This document shows, in pieces, positions 19,633 through 21,399 of a DNA stretch of 21,399 nucleotides. Numbering within the stretch: the stretch's first letter is position 1; each line of letters opens with the position of its first letter. The stretch is from assembly GCF_000003605.2 (NCBI RefSeq), contig NW_003122423.1, forward strand, positions 100,108 to 121,506, read 5' to 3'. Under the pieces are notes generated by a model. The model was not told the DNA's origin. It worked only from the letters and a program-made list of their open reading frames with translations, and searched no databases. Source of the DNA: Saccoglossus kowalevskii (Eukaryota; Hemichordata; Enteropneusta; Harrimaniidae). Position numbers and translations under genes: made by a program.

Positions 19633-20290
19633 AATTGTGATGGCCTCAAAATTTATCCACATTGTAGGACCAAGATTTTCTGCACCAATTGTGATGGCTT
19701 CACAACGCAGCCACATTGTAGGACCAAGATTTTCTGCACCAATTGTGATGGTTTCACGATCTATCCACATTGTAGGACCAGACCAAGATCTTCTCCACCA
19801 ATTGTGATTCATTCACAATGTATCCCTGTTGTAGGACCAGGCAAAGATCTTTTCCACCAATTGTGTTTCCTTCACAATCCATCCACGTTGTAGGACCAAG
19901 ATCATCTTCAATTGTGTTTCCTTCACAATCCATCCACGTTGTAGGACCAAGATCATCTTCAATTGTGTTTCCTTCACAATCCATCCACGTTGTAGGACCA
20001 AGATCATCTTCAATTGTGATTTCCTCACAATCCATCAACGTTGTAGAGACAAGATCATCTTTACAATGTATCCATACTGCGAAATCAACAACATCGTTGT
20101 CATGTCTGATGGCCTCACAATGCATTCAGAACCAAGATCATCATAACAAACGTGATGTCTTCACAATGCGCCCTTGGAAGAAAAGCAACATCCAGTGCAT
20201 CCATGTAGTAGACCCAACTAAATTTCAATGTTGCCATACAGTTAACCAACGAGATCTCACTAATTGTGATGCGGTTTTTCCATGCCAATT
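19633..20290. repeat. Minisatellite with 54-, 59- and 51-bp units
   Basis: Counting from each AATTGTG, units begin at 19633, 19687, 19741, 19800, 19859, 19910, 19961 and 20012, giving lengths 54, 54, 59, 59, 51, 51, 51. The three 51-bp units at 19859-20011 are identical; outer units diverge, and beyond about 20062 only fragments (CACAATG, CCAAGATCATC, GTGATGTCTTCACAATG) persist to about 20290. The conserved core is ATCCAC(A/G)TTGTAGGACCAAG. Since 54 and 51 are multiples of three, several frames stay open on both strands, giving repeated peptides such as IHVVGPRSS (plus) and DLGPTTWMDCEG (minus). The 59-bp units shift the frame, which argues against present coding use. Confidence 0.92.
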
Positions 20291-20507
20291 GGAACATTAA
20301 GAAGAGGACATATGCACACACAAAGTTGTTCACCTTTGTTTTTGAAAGTAGACCTTTGCATCTAATTGTTTTGTTGTTTTTGATGAAAACTGCATATTAG
20401 CTTAAACAATGGTTTCTTATTTTAAAGTTATTTTAAAAGCAATTTGTATTCAGTATGGTCAAATGAATAATTAGATACATTAAATGACATAGACTTGCAT
20501 GTAGTTA

Positions 20508-20583
20508 ATACATACCATGACTATGCCAACACTTGATAGACAAAAGATGAATACTCTTGTCTATACATACCGTGGCTATGCCA
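20508..20583. repeat. Direct repeat flanking a small hairpin
   Basis: A 21-bp direct repeat, consensus CATACCRTGRCTATGCCA preceded by ATA, lies at 20508-20528 and 20563-20583 with two mismatches, offset 55 bp. Between the copies is a perfect 8-bp inverted repeat, ATAGACAA (20536-20543) and TTGTCTAT (20557-20564), whose last two bases overlap the second copy. The offset resembles the unit lengths of the minisatellite just upstream, but the sequence differs. Confidence 0.6.
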
Positions 20584-20913
20584 GCAAAAATAACATCCTG
20601 TCTTAATATTGTTGTTCATTATATACAGCATCCAACATTATTAATCAGATTAATGACTCAAACGTTATATTTAAAAAGAATAATAAAAACAAATTTATTT
20701 AATGGAAAAGTTTTTCCAAGAGCACTGACTGCCAGCATGCTTGTAATGAGTGAAAAGTCATTGACATGTGATCCTCAATAAAAGGAGCATCCCCCATTGG
20801 TATTACTCTGAGTAATCAGTGCATGCTAATGGTGGAAAAACATTTTTTGGCTGATAAACTGTCATGAATTGACCATGCGGAATGGTTTTAGAAGGAAACC
20901 TGTCAACTTTTTA
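20584..20913. other. Spacer, no gene supported
   Basis: AT-rich; a plus-strand frame reaching 20781 has no recognisable domain. On the minus strand this is where the body of a transposase-like protein would continue from 20914, but I see only stop-filled frames and no convincing residues. Confidence 0.4.
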
Positions 20914-21180
20914 TCATTTACTGTATGATGTAGTTCCATTTGCGATAAATGTGCTCACTGAGTGTGAAGATGCACCACCTGCTAGCTTGACCTTTATCTG
21001 ACCTTTGACCTCATCATGAATGCAATGGAGTGATAATTCAATGTTTTTATGACACACAAGGCACACACATTTCTGATTCTCGGGATGCGCCGTAGTCAAA
21101 TAACTGTGGGTCAGTGGTGATGAACGCATTAATCTAAAAATGGCTAAAGGAGATAAAAATGTAATTAATGTTTTGTACAT
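20914..21180 (-). pseudogene. Zinc-finger-like N-terminal remnant, transposase-related
   Basis: Minus-strand frame of 88 residues from an ATG at 21180 to a TGA at 20916-20914. Residues 32-50 read HPENQKCVCLVCHKNIELS, with a C40-x2-C43 pair. The order CxxC, about seven residues, S, I-H-D, K-G-Q, then a Ser/Thr-rich SVSTF segment (74-78) resembles, from my knowledge of the families, the N-terminal CxxC...HxxxxH finger and linker of hAT/BED-like transposases and domesticated relatives. The finger looks broken: where a histidine pair is expected after IHD, the frame has EVKGQIKVK, as if a few residues were lost. A possible splice acceptor (TTTTTAG, AG at 21135-21134) precedes a second ATG at 21129. 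No transposase body follows. Alternatives are a terminal exon of an unrelated gene, or chance. Confidence 0.35.
20988..21011 (-). promoter_or_regulatory. Triple nuclear-receptor half-site (DR1 + DR5)
   Basis: On the minus strand AGGTCA occurs exactly at 21011-21006, 21004-20999 and 20993-20988. The spacers are one base (A) and five bases (GATAA). The first pair is a perfect DR1 (the form used by RXR, HNF4, PPAR and COUP-type receptors) and the second a perfect DR5 (the classic retinoic-acid element), sharing the middle half-site. It falls inside the zinc-finger-like frame at codons for residues 57-65, so codon sequence is an alternative cause. Occupancy is not shown by sequence. Confidence 0.5.
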
Positions 21181-21198
21181 CTTTCTTTACATTCTTTG

Positions 21199-21212
21199 CC
21201 ATACGAGGGCGC
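21199..21212 (+). promoter_or_regulatory. CTCF-like core, weak
   Basis: CCATACGAGGGCGC matches 11 of 14 positions of the CTCF core CCASYAGRKGGCRS, on the plus strand. It lies about 190 bp from the nuclear-receptor half-sites. It is the weakest of the three CTCF-like words. Confidence 0.18.
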
Positions 21213-21399
21213 CATTTCAGCTACATTTCACAGACCAAAGAAGTGTAAAGGCACTAGCTACTAAAATCACACTGGAAAATATTATACCTCAAAGTGTTTT
21301 TTTTTTAGTAGGCAAATTAGATTTTATGACACTACATATGTGCAATTGTTTAAATGTAAATTTTGCTCTCAAACTAAGACGTAGGCGTAGTAAATTATG
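21213..21399. other. Window edge, nothing seen
   Basis: AT-rich sequence with an 11-base T run (21298-21308). On the minus strand a short ATG frame overlaps the CTCF-like word (starting MAPSYGKECK) and stops after 16 codons. No feature is supported. Confidence 0.4.

Noticed and set aside
19818-20300. A 160-codon plus-strand frame, the longest in the window
   Set aside because: It consists mainly of minisatellite units of 51 bp (17 codons). Frames on the other strand are equally open, and upstream 59-bp units break the register, so length is not evidence of a gene.
1-21399. Search for bacterial or phage-type systems, CRISPR arrays, rRNA and functional tRNA genes
   Set aside because: No gene clusters, Shine-Dalgarno-led frames, regularly spaced short repeats with unique spacers, or rRNA/tRNA folds were seen. 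The two tandem arrays have no unique spacers.

Overview
The window reads as non-coding nuclear DNA from an animal. It is AT-rich, with no operons, no bacterial gene packing and no long open frame outside tandem repeats. Microsatellites, minisatellites, a pair of MITE-like elements and a possible tRNA-derived SINE fragment fit a metazoan. Nothing here fixes the species; a marine invertebrate is only a guess. With about 64% A+T, two or three chance open frames of about 90 codons are expected in six frames over 21 kb (my rough hand estimate). I therefore treat the isolated frames of that size as noise.

Layout. 1-4.0 kb: single-copy-looking spacer with one pentanucleotide array (776-946), a short CpG-dense patch (about 1719-1772), and a POU-octamer-like word plus a full CRE (2351-2465). 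4.1 kb: a 116-bp MITE-like element. 4.9-5.6 kb: simple repeats. 5.6-12.6 kb: a long spacer with scattered E2F-like words and one CTCF-like word. 12.6-13.2 kb: a GC-richer block with coding-like minus-strand frames. 15.4 kb: a second, diverged copy of the MITE (130 bp). 17.2-18.3 kb: a degenerate AC-rich minisatellite with a higher-order period of roughly 335-350 bp. 18.3-18.9 kb: a SINE-like fragment, a poly(A) signal and a broken coding-like stretch, all on the minus strand. 19.6-20.3 kb: a second minisatellite whose unit changes from 54 to 59 to 51 bp and whose centre holds three identical units. 20.9-21.2 kb: a minus-strand remnant resembling the CxxC zinc-finger start of transposase-related proteins.

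The most striking short sequence is at 20988-21011: three exact nuclear-receptor half-sites in one orientation, spaced 5 and 1 bp (DR5 plus DR1 sharing the middle half-site). It lies inside the zinc-finger-like remnant, so it may be an exapted regulatory site or a by-product of lysine/valine/glycine codons. I found no RNA gene, CRISPR array, defence system or intact gene. The value of the window lies in its repeats, the MITE pair and the candidate regulatory words.
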